A DNA stretch of 20,217 bases from RI-92 sp040235555 (GCA_040235555.1 JBECKZ010000116.1:1-20217); one strand, 5' to 3'; shown: positions 1-6,837, counted from the stretch's first letter. Program-made: numbers and translations. Notes: generated by a model not told the origin, from the letters alone.

Positions 1-522
1 CTGTTTTAACTCCTGAATCTCGGCATGCAGGCGCGCGAATTCACGGCTGCGCTCGAACATCTGCGCCGCTTGCTGGCTCTTGGTCTCGATAGGGATGTTG
101 CGTTTGAATTCCTTGCTATCGCGGGCAAATGGGGATTGTTTGGCTGTCATCAGCTTGCGCTGTTGCTGTTTCTTTTTCAGCTCCGGCGGTGAGAACGCCA
201 TTTTGCTGTCCGGGGCCAGGCCATTTTCCGGGGTTGGGTTAGGATTGGAAAACGGACTTGTGGGGCGAACCTTTTTATCCACGTTGCCGCCACCCTTCTG
301 GTTGGCCTGGGCCAGGTAATCTGCCTCGTCCGGGGCAGCCTTGGACTGCGATGATACCAGGGTAATCTCCATAGTCGGAGCATTGTCATTCTTGAACAGG
401 TCATCCACGTTAAAACTGACCCCGAGGATCACAATCGCGTGAATGGCAAGGGCGAAAAAGACGGTCAGCCCCAGGCGATCGACCTGATGGCTATTATAGT
501 GTTGGTTTATAACGGCTTGCAT
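1..522 (-). CDS. TonB-family energy transducer, TonB3-like (C-terminus beyond window)
   Basis: This is a partial gene: 174 codons are open from an ATG at 522 to the window edge with no stop. Residues about 19-38 form one N-terminal membrane segment containing a conserved-type histidine (H28). A periplasmic linker follows, rich in Q, K, P and charged residues. It includes MEITLVSSQS (51-60) and YLAQANQKGGGN (69-80), which I associate with TonB-like proteins near gshB. The C-terminal TonB domain would lie outside the window. The start overlaps the end of the Gx-transporter gene by 16 bases, so translation is probably coupled. In P. aeruginosa the TonB3 gene PA0406 lies beside gshB and pilG, and it is reported to be needed for twitching motility. 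A role in pilus assembly or outer-membrane energy transfer here is inferred from that synteny. Confidence 0.8.
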   Translation of the reverse strand, partial: MQAVINQHYNSHQVDRLGLTVFFALAIHAIVILGVSFNVDDLFKNDNAPTMEITLVSSQSKAAPDEADYLAQANQKGGGNVDKKVRPTSPFSNPNPTPENGLAPDSKMAFSPPELKKKQQQRKLMTAKQSPFARDSKEFKRNIPIETKSQQAAQMFERSREFARLHAEIQELKQ

Positions 523-1034
523 GTGGTGGTTTTAAGTCGTAACACGAGTCTATGACAGATTATACCGTTGATCATTCCCAGTACGACCGACATGGTGAGC
601 AAAACCGGAAACAGTCGCCATATTCCGGCATGCGGAATAAACAGTAAATATGCACAGACAAACTGGCCGCTAATATGCGCCATCGCCGCCAGCAGGCTAT
701 AGCCGATAGCACTGAAACCTTTCCCTGGCACACGGCTCGCAAACCATAGCATCGTCACGCTGGCCAGCGCACCGGTCAGGCTCATCATAAAGGTGGGCGA
801 CAGAAACGTACCCAGTAACAGACTGCCAACCAGCACCCGCAGAATACTGACCCAGGCGGCGGTGCGCCAACCGTACATCACTAAAACGGTAATCACGACG
901 ATATTGGCTAACCCCGGTTTGAGACCAGGTAAAAACGTCGGGATCGCACTCTCAAAGATATGAATCAATACGGCAGCCGCAGTCAGCCAGGCAATGCGGT
1001 GATCGTCTTGAGTGGTGGGGAGGGTGATTTGCAT
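507..1034 (-). CDS. Gx transporter family / heptaprenyl diphosphate synthase component I-like membrane protein (EetB-like)
   Basis: The 175-residue product is almost entirely hydrophobic, with about five or six membrane helices. It carries the family pattern of PF07456: an ESAIPTFLPGLKPGLANIVV-like stretch at about 28-47, then LRVLVGSLLLGTFLSPTF near 65-82. The historical name, heptaprenyl diphosphate synthase component I, comes from neighbourhood and does not show an enzyme. In Gram-positive flavin-based electron-transfer loci a member of this family is called EetB, usually next to a NusG-domain-II protein (EetA) and an ApbE flavin transferase, as in this neighbourhood. The substrate is unknown. 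The stop lies 16 bases inside the downstream TonB gene. Only a weak purine stretch precedes the ATG at 1034. A hairpin-rich element separates it from the NusG-II gene. Confidence 0.85.
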   Translation of the reverse strand: MQITLPTTQDDHRIAWLTAAAVLIHIFESAIPTFLPGLKPGLANIVVITVLVMYGWRTAAWVSILRVLVGSLLLGTFLSPTFMMSLTGALASVTMLWFASRVPGKGFSAIGYSLLAAMAHISGQFVCAYLLFIPHAGIWRLFPVLLTMSVVLGMINGIICHRLVLRLKTTTCKPL

Positions 1035-1182
1035 TACGTTAATCTTATCAGGGAGCTGGTATGTTTTGTATTTATGAGTGGTAGTCGTTTGGGGTAGTAA
1101 CTGAAAACTTTTCGTCCGTGGTTTTACGTCATTTATTTCAAAATCATTTTTAATTGAGATGTTTCGCTCTCACTGAGAGCGA

Positions 1183-1218
1183 GTGACTTTCTTTTTGCTT
1201 GTCCAAAAAGAAAGTCAC
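1183..1218. terminator. Perfect 14-bp hairpin with T/A tracts, possible bidirectional terminator
   Basis: GTGACTTTCTTTTT (1183-1196) pairs exactly with AAAAAGAAAGTCAC (1205-1218) around an 8-base loop. The stem is strong at its base but AT-rich at its top, and no clean T-run follows the 3' arm. It could slow RNA polymerase or stabilise RNA ends on either strand. Its presence inside a repeat element makes a dedicated terminator role uncertain. Confidence 0.3.
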
Positions 1219-1342
1219 CAAAGAAAAATGACCCTCCGCTCGGCTAATCATTCGTAAAAACTGCCTGTATTCAGCAAGGCTGACCGCCCGAGCAGTTTCA
1301 TAAGCAAGACTGTGATTTGCGACAGCGGGGCGTGTTTCTTTG

Positions 1343-1374
1343 CCTACTTTCTTTACGCGAGTAAAGAAAGTAGG
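1343..1374. repeat. Perfect 14-bp inverted repeat with GCGA tetraloop
   Basis: CCTACTTTCTTTAC (1343-1356) and its exact complement (1361-1374) flank GCGA, which would form a stable GNRA-type tetraloop in RNA read from the plus strand. A second small GC hairpin (1383-1395) lies immediately downstream. Both are parts of the 1162-1403 element. Confidence 0.7.
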
Positions 1375-1469
1375 TCGCTACAGCCGCGCAGCGGCGAGCG
1401 AAATTATTTGATGATTGTTCAAGTGTATTAAGTGAGTTAAGAGAGGACATATTTTGAAAAAAATACAAA

Positions 1470-1829
1470 TCAAAAATTAATCGAATCATATTTCCGCTTT
1501 CCCCCCGATACCTCCACATACACTCCATTGGGCAAACATGCCATAACATCACCATCGAATTTCAACCAGCCGCTGTGGATGCAGAATTTGGTGGTGCAGG
1601 GGGACTGGATGAATCGGATCATGCCATTGTGGACTTGCAGGACACTGTCACCGAGTTTGCCGTGCACGTGGATCACTTGATCGTGATCGAGCCGGATGGT
1701 GCGGACGTGATGTTCGGCATCGGTAATGCGAGCTAGGGTAGCGCGCGCTTCCGGACGCCAGTTATATACGTAAACCACCGGCAACAATATTAGCGCCAGC
1801 ACAATCACCATCCAGTCGGCGCGTGTCAT
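1470..1829 (-). CDS. NusG domain II-containing membrane-anchored protein (EetA-like)
   Basis: The 119-residue product has one N-terminal membrane helix (about 6-22, VIVLALILLPVVYVY) and a small extracytosolic domain. That domain has the PF07009 hallmark: SPCTTKFCIHSGW at 77-88 and ACLPN at 97-101, giving three cysteines (C78, C83, C98). Despite the name, it is not a transcription factor; the fold resembles an inserted domain of some NusG proteins. In flavin-based electron-transfer loci such a protein is called EetA and pairs with the Gx-type protein EetB. Its start overlaps the apbE stop as ATGA (1826-1829), so the two are almost certainly co-translated. The molecular function is not established. 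Partnership with ApbE in handling periplasmic flavin is inferred. Confidence 0.85.
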   Translation of the reverse strand: MTRADWMVIVLALILLPVVYVYNWRPEARATLARITDAEHHVRTIRLDHDQVIHVHGKLGDSVLQVHNGMIRFIQSPCTTKFCIHSGWLKFDGDVMACLPNGVYVEVSGGKRKYDSINF

Positions 1830-2872
1830 GGCAAGTCGACGACCCGTACGTCCTTTACCGGTTTTTCAAGCTTGATGCGCTTATGCATTTGCGGTGTCAT
1901 GTAGATTACACCGTGAGCATCGATCAGCATGGCCTGGTCGATCCCCATGCTTTTGGCGATCGCCAGCCATTGCGAAGGTCCGGCAACGAACAGGGCAGTG
2001 GCGGCAGCATCGGCGAGCGCGCCATCGCGAGCAATGACCGTAATACTGCGGGTTTTATCTGCGGGGTAACCGGTGCGGGGATCGATGATCTGATGGTAAC
2101 GCTTGCCTTTGTATTCATAATAATTTTCATAATCACCGGAGGTAAACATGGCCTCACCGTCTTGCACATCGGTACTGGCAATCACGCCATCCCCGCGTGG
2201 ATCGCGAATGCCAATGTGCCAGGGCCGATCACCGTGTTGCCCGAGCACCTTCAGATCACCACCGGCATTGATGAGGGCATTCTTGATGCCTTCAGCCTTG
2301 AGGGTATCGATCACGAAGTCTACGGCATAGCCTTTGGCGATGGCCCCCAGGTCCAGTTTTACTGCCGGGTTGGTGTTGCTAATGCGTATGCCCTTGATAG
2401 TGAGGTCGCTCATGCTAGGGTGTTGTTTGACCAGGGCCTGGATAGCCGCATCATCCGGTGGCGGGCCTTCCGGCGGAAAATCGTCATGGAACCCCCATAA
2501 GGTGATGAGTTTGCCGATCGCCGGATTAAACAGGTCGTGACTTTCCCGGGCCAGGCGTTGTGCCTTGATCAACAGCGGCACCACGGACGGATTCGCCGTA
2601 AATTCCCCAGCCGCTGCCAACAGTTGGTTGGTGCGACCGATGGGGCCGGGCTTCCAGGCATGAAACGCATAATGCATATACGTTATTTCATCATTGATCC
2701 GTTTGAGTATCGCCTGACTGTCTTGCTTGGGGACATCCAGCAGGGTGACTTCGACCAATGTGCCAAAGGCAAGGATAGTGTCCTTGGTTTCAGCCACTTT
2801 TGAGTGTGAATGGCAGGCGGTGATAGTCAGTACCAGCAAACCGACCAGTACATGTTTATAGCTCAAGCGCAT
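1826..2872 (-). CDS. apbE: FAD:protein FMN transferase, lipoprotein
   Basis: ApbE moves FMN from FAD onto a Ser/Thr of extracytosolic target proteins, using Mg2+. The 348-residue product starts with a lipoprotein signal (charged MRLSYK, hydrophobic core, lipobox ITAC) and a predicted lipidated C20. The family signatures are present: DLGAIAKGYAVD at 174-185, NAGGD at 202-206, HQIIDPRTGYP at 260-270, and the C-terminal ADAAATALFVAG at 287-298. Length is normal for the family. It overlaps gshB by 17 bases upstream and the NusG-II gene by 4 bases downstream. No recognisable flavinylated substrate (FMN-binding domain, NqrC/RnfG) is in the window, so its target is probably encoded elsewhere. The ATG at 2872 has only a weak ribosome-binding site, consistent with coupling to gshB. 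Confidence 0.93.
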   Translation of the reverse strand: MRLSYKHVLVGLLVLTITACHSHSKVAETKDTILAFGTLVEVTLLDVPKQDSQAILKRINDEITYMHYAFHAWKPGPIGRTNQLLAAAGEFTANPSVVPLLIKAQRLARESHDLFNPAIGKLITLWGFHDDFPPEGPPPDDAAIQALVKQHPSMSDLTIKGIRISNTNPAVKLDLGAIAKGYAVDFVIDTLKAEGIKNALINAGGDLKVLGQHGDRPWHIGIRDPRGDGVIASTDVQDGEAMFTSGDYENYYEYKGKRYHQIIDPRTGYPADKTRSITVIARDGALADAAATALFVAGPSQWLAIAKSMGIDQAMLIDAHGVIYMTPQMHKRIKLEKPVKDVRVVDLP

Positions 2873-3833
2873 TGCTCGTTTGTCGTTGTTGCTCGATGGC
2901 GTCCATTAAGGTCGCGCTGATATTTAACTGATAGAGGCTGTCCAGTTCGCGAATGCAGGTGGGGCTGGTGACGTTGATCTCAGTAAGATAATCACCAATG
3001 ACATCCAGGCCCACGAACAACAAACCGCGTTCCTGTAACTGTGGACCGACTTGTTCGCAGATCCATTTATCACGCTCACTGAGTGCCACGCCTTCACCAC
3101 GCCCACCGGCGGCAAGATTGCCACGGGTTTCTCCCTGTTTGGGGATGCGTGCCAGTGCATAGGGGACGGGGACACCATTGATAAGCAGGATGCGTTTATC
3201 ACCGGCACTGATCTCCGGGATGAAGCGCTGTGCCATGATCTGGCGTTGTTGTTGTTGTGTGAGCGTTTCCAGGATCACATTGAGGTTGGGGTCGTGTGCA
3301 GTCACACGAAAGATGGAGGTGCCACCCATGCTATCCAGTGGTTTGAGAATGGTGTCCTGTTGCTGTTCAATAAATTTCTTGAGTTGATCATAGCGGCAGC
3401 TCACCAGGGTTGGGCTGATGCAATGCGGGAATTGCAGGGCGGCCAGCTTTTCATTCCAGTCACGCAGGGCAGCGGGACGATTGACCACAAGCACCCCGGC
3501 TCGTTCCGCCATTTCCAGAATATAGGTAGTAAAGATGTAATCCATATCGAACGGCGGGTCCTTGCGCATCAGGATCACATCCAGCCGGGACAGGGCGATG
3601 TCCTCTGCGCTATCGAGATCAAACCAGTGTTGTGGATCGAGTTGTACCCGCAACTCGCGAGAGACACCACGCGCTTCATCACCGGCGAGATAGAGATCGC
3701 CAGGCTCGAAATAATGCAGCTGATAGCCGCGCCGCTGTGCTTCCAGCAGCATGGCCAGCGTGCTGTCTTTTTTAAATTGAATGGATCCGATGGGATCCAT
3801 CACCACGCCGAGTTTAATGGGAGACTTGGGCAT
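2856..3833 (-). CDS. gshB: Glutathione synthase
   Basis: GshB joins gamma-glutamylcysteine and glycine using ATP, the second step of glutathione synthesis. The protein (325 residues from the ATG at 3833) has the proteobacterial GshB pattern. VVMDPIGSI and KDSTLAMLLEAQRRGYQ are at the N-terminus, and MRKDPPFDMDYI lies near residue 90. The ATP-grasp motifs follow: KPLDSMGGTSIF near 164-175, NLAAGGRGE near 239-247, and the metal-binding EINVTSPTC near 285-293. An in-frame GTG at 3839 is an alternative start with a CCAGG sequence at good spacing, and I cannot separate the two. The gene starts about 20-26 bases after gshA ends, and its last 17 bases overlap apbE. The gene looks intact. Confidence 0.95.
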   Translation of the reverse strand: MPKSPIKLGVVMDPIGSIQFKKDSTLAMLLEAQRRGYQLHYFEPGDLYLAGDEARGVSRELRVQLDPQHWFDLDSAEDIALSRLDVILMRKDPPFDMDYIFTTYILEMAERAGVLVVNRPAALRDWNEKLAALQFPHCISPTLVSCRYDQLKKFIEQQQDTILKPLDSMGGTSIFRVTAHDPNLNVILETLTQQQQRQIMAQRFIPEISAGDKRILLINGVPVPYALARIPKQGETRGNLAAGGRGEGVALSERDKWICEQVGPQLQERGLLFVGLDVIGDYLTEINVTSPTCIRELDSLYQLNISATLMDAIEQQRQTSNALEL

Positions 3834-3859
3834 AGGCACGACAGCCTGGCGGATTCACT

Positions 3860-5167
3860 TCAGGACTGCACGGAGAGTGCGTACTCGCGAGCGGCCGCCA
3901 GCGATGCCAGGCGCCCGATGACACCGTAGGCATAAAATCGATTGGGATTGGCGTCAGGGGCTTTACTGGTATCCGGTGTGTTACATGGTTCGGCAAAGGC
4001 CAGTGGCTGGAAATGCATGCCCGGGGCATTGAGATTTTCATTGATGCCTCGGCCGGTGTGGACCCGGTAAAAGCCGCCGACCACGAAGTGATCGATCATG
4101 TAAACCACGGGTTCGGCGACTGCCTGTTGGTCGCCCCAGGTCTCAAAGGTGTAAACCCCTTCCTGCATGATCACCCGCGATACGCTCTGGCCACCCTTGC
4201 TGGCAGACATCCGGGTACGTTGCTTACGATTGAGATCCATTAATTCATCGACGCTGTGGACCGTCATGATCCCCATGCCATAGGTACCAGCGTCTGCCTT
4301 GACCATGACAAAGGGTCGCTCCGGAATTCCGTACTCATTGTATTTGGCCTGAATGTCGCTCAAGAGTTGGGTGATATTCTTGCGCAGGCAGTCTTCACCT
4401 TCGCGCTTCATAAAATTGATTTCACCACAATTACGAAAAAGGGGATCAATCAGCCAGGGATCAATATCGACGATGCTGGCAAATTCCTGGGCGACGGCGC
4501 GATACTGGGAAAAATGGGTCGATTTGAGCCGGGTAGACCAGCCCAAATTGAGCGGGGGCAGGATTCGTTGCTCCAGTCCCGTGAGGATATCGGGCACGCC
4601 ACTGGAAAGATCGTTATTCAGGACCACGACACAAGGGTCGTAATCTTCCAGATAGACCTTGTTGCCGGAGCGCTGCAGGGGTTCCAGGGTCAGGTTGCGA
4701 CCCGATGGCAGCGAAATTTGTGTGGATGCTTCAAGATCTGGGAGCATCGAGCCGATACGTATGGCGAAGCCGGCGCGACTAATGATATCCCGCAAAGTGG
4801 CGATATTCTCCATGTAGAAGGTATTGCGGGTATGGTTCTCCGGGACCAGTAGAATTTTGGCGGCATCCGGGCAGATACGTTCGATAGCTGACTGCATGGC
4901 CTGGATACACAAGGGCATGAATGCCGGATTGAGGTTGTTGAAGCCGGCTGGGAATAGATTGGTGTCGACCGGGGCCAGCTTAAAACCGGCGTTACGCAGG
5001 TCGACCGAGGTATAAAACGGGGCTGGAGTTTTCAGCCACTGATTGCGGAGCCAGGTTTCGATGTGGGACTGGCGGTCCAGCAGATGGGCCTCGAGTTTGA
5101 GTAAGGGCCCGGCAAGGGCCGTGGTCAAATGAGGAACGGCGTGCAAATGTTCGACTGTGATAGACAT
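3860..5167 (-). CDS. gshA: Glutamate-cysteine ligase, Acidithiobacillus-type
   Basis: This enzyme makes gamma-glutamylcysteine from glutamate and cysteine with ATP, the committed step of glutathione synthesis. The 435-residue protein does not resemble E. coli GshA. It matches what I know of the A. ferrooxidans-type family (TIGR02049, PF08886): VDLRNAGFKLAPVDTNLFPAG at about 55-75, a LVPENHTRN stretch near 107-115, VKADAGTYGMGIMTV near 290-305, and NPNRFYAYGVIGRLASLA near the C-terminus. Direct adjacency to gshB strengthens the assignment. The ATG at 5167 is the only good start, and no strong ribosome-binding site precedes it. It is the first gene of the minus-strand operon and is divergent from pilG. 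The family is recognised by sequence; the substrate is inferred from family and context. Confidence 0.9.
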   Translation of the reverse strand: MSITVEHLHAVPHLTTALAGPLLKLEAHLLDRQSHIETWLRNQWLKTPAPFYTSVDLRNAGFKLAPVDTNLFPAGFNNLNPAFMPLCIQAMQSAIERICPDAAKILLVPENHTRNTFYMENIATLRDIISRAGFAIRIGSMLPDLEASTQISLPSGRNLTLEPLQRSGNKVYLEDYDPCVVVLNNDLSSGVPDILTGLEQRILPPLNLGWSTRLKSTHFSQYRAVAQEFASIVDIDPWLIDPLFRNCGEINFMKREGEDCLRKNITQLLSDIQAKYNEYGIPERPFVMVKADAGTYGMGIMTVHSVDELMDLNRKQRTRMSASKGGQSVSRVIMQEGVYTFETWGDQQAVAEPVVYMIDHFVVGGFYRVHTGRGINENLNAPGMHFQPLAFAEPCNTPDTSKAPDANPNRFYAYGVIGRLASLAAAREYALSVQS

Positions 5168-5482
5168 GTGAGATACGGTTTTGCGGTTTGAGGTAAATTT
5201 TAGTGTATCAGATACGAGGCTTACGATGAGGTTCCGTGATGTGGTGGTTGATGTTTATACAATTGCCACGCTAGGTGGAATTTGCGTATAGACCTTAGAG
5301 ATTAAATATCCTATAGAATATGAATACTTATAGATCGTTCTTAAAATCTATGTTAAATATCGAGTGGAAGTATAATAAAAACGGGGGATTTATGAGGGTT
5401 CCAACCGGCACCTTCGTCGGTTAATCCAGTTTCTGACACATGATTCGTGTGAGGGTTATCACCAGTGTTAGCAGAGAAAATT
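5168..5482. promoter_or_regulatory. AT-rich divergent control region between gshA and pilG
   Basis: The region must carry promoters for both the glutathione operon (minus) and the Pil-Chp operon (plus). A strongly AT-rich core spans about 5265-5380. It contains a 9-base direct repeat TTAAATATC (5302-5310, 5353-5361), three copies of TATAGA (5287-5292, 5312-5317, 5329-5334), and an inverted repeat ATAGAT/ATCTAT (5330-5335, 5346-5351) with a 10-base spacer. A possible -10 box for gshA is TACACT read on the minus strand near 5206-5211, without a clear -35. I saw no protein gene here. Confidence 0.5.
5371..5376 (+). promoter_or_regulatory. Consensus -10 box TATAAT, candidate pilG operon promoter
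   Basis: TATAAT is a perfect sigma-70 -10 hexamer about 107 bases upstream of the pilG ATG. At 16-18 base spacing the -35 position (about 5347-5354) matches TTGACA at no more than two bases. One copy of the TTAAATATC repeat (5353-5361) lies just beside that position. A good -10 with a poor -35 next to repeats suggests a promoter that needs an activator; this is inferred. Confidence 0.4.
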
Positions 5483-5872
5483 ATGGATGATGAATTCCAA
5501 GGTCTGAAAGTGATGGTTATCGACGATTCCAAGACCATCCGGCGCACCGCAGAGACCCTGCTGAAGAAAGTAGGTTGTGAGGTCTTTACTGCAACGGACG
5601 GGTTTGAGGCTCTGGCCAAAATTGCCGATAACCGCCCGGACATCATTTTCGTCGATATCATGATGCCGCGCCTAGATGGTTATCAGACTACTGCATTGAT
5701 CAAAAATAACAAAGTGTTCAAAACCACTCCGGTCATTATGCTTTCCAGTAAGGACGGCCTTTTTGATCGGGCGCGCGGCCGTATTGTGGGTTCTGAACAG
5801 TATTTGACTAAACCGTTTACAAAAGAGGAATTGCTTGGTGCCATCAAGAAGCACGTGGCGAAGGCATCCTGA
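5483..5872 (+). CDS. pilG: Type IV pilus twitching response regulator PilG
   Basis: PilG is a stand-alone CheY-like receiver phosphorylated by ChpA. In Pseudomonas it promotes pilus extension and cAMP signalling. From the ATG at 5483 it has 129 residues. The acidic pocket is D14-D15 and the phospho-acceptor is D58 (FVDIMMP), with K110 in LTKPF. The stretch LKVMVIDDSKTIRR is almost the same as my memory of P. aeruginosa PilG, and the distance from ATG to this motif also matches, which decides the start. An in-frame GTG at 5465 would add six residues and cannot be excluded. It is the first gene of the plus-strand operon. pilH follows after 42 bases. Confidence 0.94.
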   Translation: MDDEFQGLKVMVIDDSKTIRRTAETLLKKVGCEVFTATDGFEALAKIADNRPDIIFVDIMMPRLDGYQTTALIKNNKVFKTTPVIMLSSKDGLFDRARGRIVGSEQYLTKPFTKEELLGAIKKHVAKAS

Positions 5873-5898
5873 ATACGAATCACATATGAGAACTTGTC

Positions 5899-5905
5899 TA
5901 AGGAG
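5899..5905 (+). promoter_or_regulatory. Strong ribosome-binding site of pilH
   Basis: TAAGGAG lies nine bases before the pilH ATG at 5915, a near-perfect anti-16S match. It fixes the pilH start. Confidence 0.8.
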
Positions 5906-5914
5906 TGAATAAGC

Positions 5915-6274
5915 ATGGCTAAAGTCTTGATTGTCGATGACTCGCCTACCGAAGTACATGTACTAAAGGGCATCCTTGAAAAGGGCGGTCACAGCGTCAG
6001 CTCAGCGGACAATGCTGAAGACGGAATTAAACAGGCCAAGGCTAGCAAACCTGATGTCATCCTGATGGATGTGGTCATGCCAGGCATGAACGGATTCCAG
6101 GCAACGCGGGCGTTGACCAAAGACCCGGATACCCAGCATATCCCAATCATCATCGTTACCACCAAGGACCAGGAAACCGACCGGGTCTGGGGATTGCGCC
6201 AGGGTGCGAAGGACTACGTCACCAAACCGGTAGACGGGTCAGATCTGCTGAGCAAGGTTAGCGCGGTACTGTAA
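5915..6274 (+). CDS. pilH: Type IV pilus twitching response regulator PilH
   Basis: PilH is the second CheY-like receiver of the Pil-Chp pathway. In P. aeruginosa it favours pilus retraction or acts as a phosphate sink opposing PilG. The 119-residue protein is a single receiver domain with D8-D9, phospho-acceptor D52 (LMDVVMP), T82-T83 and K104 (VTKPV), all needed for phosphorylation. It starts MAKVLIVDDSPTE, as PilH proteins do, after a strong ribosome-binding site. The stop lies five bases before pilI, so the two are tightly coupled. Confidence 0.94.
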   Translation: MAKVLIVDDSPTEVHVLKGILEKGGHSVSSADNAEDGIKQAKASKPDVILMDVVMPGMNGFQATRALTKDPDTQHIPIIIVTTKDQETDRVWGLRQGAKDYVTKPVDGSDLLSKVSAVL

Positions 6275-6279
6275 AGGCG

Positions 6280-6837
6280 ATGATGAATCCGGGCATGGCC
6301 AGTATTACCCCCTATACCTTGCTCAAGGAAATTGAGCAGCGCAGCCGCGGTATGGCCCTGGGTTTACCTCAGCAGGTCGAGGTCCGGCGGACCTGGTCCG
6401 GGATTGGTTTTCGCATCGGGGATTTATTGATGGTGTCATCCCTGGGTGAGATCGGTGAGATCCTGGTTTACCCGGCATTGACCCGGGTGCCGCAGGCCAA
6501 GCCATGGGTCAAGGGTATCGCCAATTTTCGAGGGAATTTACTGCCGGTGATGGATTTGCGCGGTTTCATCGAGGGCACGACCACAGAACTGGGCCGGCGC
6601 AGCAGGGTGCTGATGATCCATTCAGAAAATTTATCCGTTGGTTTATTGGTCGATGAAGCAATGGGCCTGCGGCACTTTTTTGATGAAGAACGGGTAGGTG
6701 GTTTATCCAGTTTACCGGATAACTATCGAGAGTTTATTACTGCCGGTTACAAGCAGGGCAACACCCAGTGGGGTGTCTTCAGTATGAACCGGCTGGCAAC
6801 GAACAAACGCTTTCTAGAAGTGGCTGCACGGATGTAA
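6280..6837 (+). CDS. pilI: CheW-like coupling protein PilI
   Basis: PilI is the CheW-like scaffold that links the receptor PilJ to the kinase ChpA. The 185-residue protein consists of a CheW domain from about residue 40. It has the typical IGDLLMVSSLGEIGEIL opening, WVKGIANFRGNLLPVMDLRGF near 76-96, and a VGLLVDEAMGLRHF strand near 117-130. Two ATG codons lie at 6280 and 6283. AAAGG at 6273-6277 is better spaced for the second, so the true protein may be one residue shorter. The stop codon lies in the loop of an 8-bp hairpin (6827-6850). Its neighbours and length agree with PilI. Confidence 0.92.
   Translation: MMNPGMASITPYTLLKEIEQRSRGMALGLPQQVEVRRTWSGIGFRIGDLLMVSSLGEIGEILVYPALTRVPQAKPWVKGIANFRGNLLPVMDLRGFIEGTTTELGRRSRVLMIHSENLSVGLLVDEAMGLRHFFDEERVGGLSSLPDNYREFITAGYKQGNTQWGVFSMNRLATNKRFLEVAARM

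Larger units (their letters stand above)
1162..1403. repeat. MITE-like or dispersed intergenic element with 8-base terminal inverted repeats
   Basis: The ends are perfect inverted repeats: TTTCGCTC at 1162-1169 and GAGCGAAA at 1396-1403. Inside lie nested hairpins. CGCTCTC/GAGAGCG (1165-1171, 1175-1181) has a 3-base loop. GTGACTTTCTTTTT with its exact complement (1183-1196, 1205-1218) is a 14-bp stem with an 8-base loop. AAACTGC/GCAGTTT is at 1258-1264 and 1292-1298. CCTACTTTCTTTAC with its exact complement (1343-1356, 1361-1374) is a 14-bp stem with a GCGA loop. GCCGC/GCGGC is at 1383-1387 and 1391-1395. The two long stems share the core ACTTTCTTT. No transposase is present and I see no clear target-site duplication. 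Similar hairpin pairs occur, from memory, in intergenic regions of other proteobacteria. Family membership and mobility are inferred. Confidence 0.6.
1035..1469. other. 435-base intergenic stretch between Gx-transporter and NusG-II genes
   Basis: No convincing protein gene lies here on either strand. The centre (1162-1403) is the hairpin-rich element listed separately. The flanks, 1035-1161 and 1404-1469, are AT-rich. The first must carry the start region of the Gx-transporter gene and may hold its own promoter, because the element could block read-through from apbE and the NusG-II gene. I see no strong -35/-10 pair. Confidence 0.6.

Noticed and set aside
1298..1555. Minus-strand open frame crossing the hairpin element and the NusG-II 3' end
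   Set aside because: It overlaps the true gene in another frame, and its sequence is mostly translated hairpin arms.
1823..2500. Plus-strand open frame of 225 codons opposite apbE
   Set aside because: It is fully antisense to the well-supported apbE, with no ribosome-binding site or recognisable domain.
3051..3929. Long plus-strand open frame of 292 codons opposite gshB
   Set aside because: It is antisense to a clear glutathione synthase and its product looks like no protein family. It is a by-product of codon bias.
5392..5424. Ten-codon leader peptide (ATG at 5392) between the pilG promoter and gene
   Set aside because: The purine run GGGGGA is only three bases from the ATG, the peptide has no run of a regulatory amino acid, and only a 5-bp stem (5403-5407 with 5418-5422) overlaps it. 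There is too little for an attenuator.
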